Below, in pieces: positions 3,537 through 5,613 of a stretch of DNA of 5,613 nt (positions are counted from its first letter, which is position 1; every line of letters starts with the position of its first letter). Source of the DNA: Limisphaerales bacterium (GTDB lineage: Bacteria; Verrucomicrobiota; Verrucomicrobiia; Limisphaerales; UBA11358); assembly GCA_003133815.1 (NCBI GenBank), contig PKZR01000032.1:1631-7243 (forward strand). Direction: 5' to 3'. A model generated the notes under the pieces. That model searched no databases, was not told the DNA's origin, and saw only the letters and a list, made by a program, of their open reading frames with translations. Position numbers and translations under genes: made by a program.

Positions 3537-5613
3537 ATGAAAAAAGTCGGTTTGATACTGGTGGTGGATGACAGCAGCGAAATTCGCCAGTTGTTTGCAA
3601 TCTGTCTGCGCAAGGCGGGATATGAGGTTCTGGAGGCGGCAACCGGCAAGCATGGCCTCCTCCTGACCCGGGCGTATTCTCCGGATTTGGTGCTTCTTGA
3701 TGTCCGGCTGCCGGATATCAACGGTGTTGAAGTCTGCCGGCAAATCAAAAACGACCCGTCGCTGAAAGATGTATTTGTTGCCTTGTGTTCCGGCGAGGCG
3801 ACAAACGAAGAGGACAAGGTGGGCGGTTTTCATACCGGCGCGGATGAATATCTCGTCAAACCGCTTGGCATGCAGGAACTTTTGGCGCGGGTGCAGACGC
3901 TGATGCGACTCCGCAACACAACCGCCGCGCTCCGCAAGAGTGAAGATCATCATCGCCGGTTGATTGACATCCTGCCGGATGCAGTCTGCCTGATTCACCC
4001 AAAAGGCCGTCTGTCGGCGGTCAATTCCCAGGCGCTGGCATTGCTCGGTTATTCCAGTTCCGATGAACTGCTCCAAAAGAATATTTTTGATCTCACCCCG
4101 ACAAATGAGCATGAACGCATCAAGACAGACATCATGATTGCGTTGAAAACGGGTATAATTCGCAATGTCGAATATACCATGTTCAGAAAGGACGGGACTT
4201 CTTGCCATGTGGAATTAAGCGCGACTGTTTCACTTGGTTTCAACGACCAGCCAGCCGGTCTGTTAAGCGTGGTGCGCAATATCACCGAAAGCAAAAAAGC
4301 GCAATATGCCCTTCAGGACAGCGAGGAGCGTTTCCGGCAAATGGCGGACAATATTCAGGAAGTTTTCTGGATGAGCACGGCGGACAAAACCAAAATCATT
4401 TATGTCAGTCCGGCATACGAGAAAATCTGGGGACAATCATGCACCAGCCTTTACGATTCACCCGAAAACTGGATTAAGGCCGTTCATCCCGATGATCGCA
4501 AAGGTGTGGCTGAAAGCGCCATAACAAAACAGGCCACCGGCGAGTATGACGAAGTTTATCGCATTACGCGCCCCGACGGTTCAATCCGTTGGGTTCAGGA
4601 CCGCGCCTTTCCCATTCATGACGCTTCTGGGAAAATCTACCGCATTGTCGGCATCGCCGATGACATCACCAAGCGCAAGGAAGCATGGGACGCCTTGGGC
4701 GAAAGCGAAGCCCGGAAACGGGCCATCATGCAGGCAGCGCTGGATGGCATCATCACCATCGACCATGAGGGCCGGATGGTTGAGTTAAATTCCGCTGCGG
4801 AAAAAATATTTGGCCAGAGCCAGTCCAAGCTTATCGGCGAAAATGTATTGGAGGTGATTCCTGCGTCATTCAAACCATGGTTCAAAAATGGCCTGATCAA
4901 TTGTTTTGCCGGCGTAAAAGGTCCCATTCAAGGCAGCCGGATCGAAATGCCCGCGCTGCGAACGGATGGGAGCCATTTTTTCGCGGAATTCACCATCACC
5001 CAGATCCGCCTGCTGGGGCGCCCCATGTTCACGTTGTATATTCGCGACATCACCAAGCACAAGCATGCCGAAGCCGAGCTGCGATCCCTGCCTCAGCGCA
5101 TTATAAAAGCACAGGAAGACGAGCGCTCCCGCATTGCGCGTGAATTGCATGATGGCATCAACCAGATGATTGCATCCGTGAAAATGCGGCTTCGCAAGGT
5201 GGAAGAAGGCTTGCCGGATCTCAAGCCCGCAGCCAGGGAAATTCTGCGCCGGTGCGACAGCCTGCTGGTGAAAGTTCTGGAAGAGAACCGCCGTATCGCA
5301 CACAACCTCCGGCCTGCTGAACTGGATCAACTGGGGTTGACTGCCGCCTGTAGAAGCTTTTGTAGCGATGTACAATCACGTACCAGTCTCAAGTTTCAAT
5401 ACCGGTTCATCCCCTTCAGCCAGCGGCTGTCGCCAGCAATTGAATTAAACCTATTTCGCATTGTGCAGGAGGCCATCAATAATATCGAAAAATATGCCCA
5501 GGCGAAATCCGTCAAGCTGCAAATACAATTTGTCAAACATTCATTAGTTCTCAAAATTCAGGATGACGGCAATGGATTTGACGCAAAAAACCTCAAGTCT
5601 GAGGGGAAAATGC
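3537..5613 (+). CDS. Receiver-PAS-PAS-PAS-HisKA_3-HATPase sensor kinase (C-terminus beyond right edge)
   Basis: The frame is open for 692 codons to the window end. In order, it has a receiver domain (about 5-122) with acidic pair D11/D12, phosphoacceptor D55 in LLDVRLPD, S85 and K108 in VKP. Three PAS domains follow (about 136-256, 262-382, 390-512); the second carries VHPDDR and RPDGSIRWVQD, typical of PAS_3. Next is a HisKA_3 dimerisation/phosphotransfer domain (about 525-593) with the histidine H538 in RIARELHDG. The start of a HATPase domain has the N-box EAINNIEKYA (645-654) and the G1 box DDGNGFD (676-682). The final ATP-lid motifs lie beyond the edge. No membrane segment is visible, so it is probably cytoplasmic. 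HisKA_3 kinases of the NarL/DesK class usually phosphorylate LuxR/NarL-type regulators; a partner may follow downstream. ATG 3537 is chosen because an in-frame TGA at 3510-3512 leaves no earlier ATG. Its ribosome-binding site is weak. Confidence 0.93.
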   Translation, partial: MKKVGLILVVDDSSEIRQLFAICLRKAGYEVLEAATGKHGLLLTRAYSPDLVLLDVRLPDINGVEVCRQIKNDPSLKDVFVALCSGEATNEEDKVGGFHTGADEYLVKPLGMQELLARVQTLMRLRNTTAALRKSEDHHRRLIDILPDAVCLIHPKGRLSAVNSQALALLGYSSSDELLQKNIFDLTPTNEHERIKTDIMIALKTGIIRNVEYTMFRKDGTSCHVELSATVSLGFNDQPAGLLSVVRNITESKKAQYALQDSEERFRQMADNIQEVFWMSTADKTKIIYVSPAYEKIWGQSCTSLYDSPENWIKAVHPDDRKGVAESAITKQATGEYDEVYRITRPDGSIRWVQDRAFPIHDASGKIYRIVGIADDITKRKEAWDALGESEARKRAIMQAALDGIITIDHEGRMVELNSAAEKIFGQSQSKLIGENVLEVIPASFKPWFKNGLINCFAGVKGPIQGSRIEMPALRTDGSHFFAEFTITQIRLLGRPMFTLYIRDITKHKHAEAELRSLPQRIIKAQEDERSRIARELHDGINQMIASVKMRLRKVEEGLPDLKPAAREILRRCDSLLVKVLEENRRIAHNLRPAELDQLGLTAACRSFCSDVQSRTSLKFQYRFIPFSQRLSPAIELNLFRIVQEAINNIEKYAQAKSVKLQIQFVKHSLVLKIQDDGNGFDAKNLKSEGKM

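Noticed and set aside
3509..3571. 20-codon open frame overlapping the sensor kinase start, a possible leader peptide
   Set aside because: It is basic and low in complexity, has no Shine-Dalgarno, and is explained by the adenine-rich start region of the kinase read in another frame.
3437..3817. N-terminal extension of the NusG paralogue frame up to 3817
   Set aside because: It lies antisense to the receiver domain of the kinase, and its translation is unlike any NusG extension. The NGN domain begins right after ATG 3436/3430.
4866..5375. 169-codon open frame antisense to the kinase domain
   Set aside because: It is a shadow of the well-supported kinase frame, with no coherent motif.

Overview
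The window reads as a chromosomal segment of a Verrucomicrobiota-type bacterium. The strongest pointer is the secreted protein at 2063-2914. It carries a fibronectin-like domain followed by two copies of a module (QASTDL..W...QTN...F.FVD.NA.QF..RFYRT) that I know mainly from verrucomicrobial exported proteins. The assignment rests on recognising that style, not on a search.

Layout from left to right. On the minus strand, 1-285 is the N-terminus of an exported, probably outer-membrane beta-barrel protein that runs off the left edge. It is joined through a 4-base ATGA overlap to an upstream AraC-family regulator (282-1397, minus) that has an unusual C-terminal tail. A long divergent intergenic region (1398-2062) follows. 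It holds no convincing gene, but it has promoter-like elements in both directions and several short perfect palindromes. Next comes the secreted fibronectin/repeat protein on the plus strand. Twenty-seven bases after its stop, and convergent to it, is a specialised NusG paralogue (RfaH/UpxY/LoaP-like; 2942-3436, minus). Divergent from that gene across 100 bases is a large sensor protein (3537 to beyond the right edge, plus) with the order receiver, PAS, PAS, PAS, HisKA_3, HATPase. Its 692 visible codons are open to the window end.

The genes fit a region for making and regulating the cell envelope or surface. There is an exported barrel, a secreted repeat protein, an operon-specific antitermination factor of the kind used for long polysaccharide or surface operons, and two regulators (AraC type and phosphorelay type). 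The clearest mechanistic link seen in the sequence is the translational coupling of the AraC regulator to the barrel gene. That the other genes act together is inference from proximity. I found no RNA genes, CRISPR array, insertion sequence or phage genes, and no clear intrinsic terminator.
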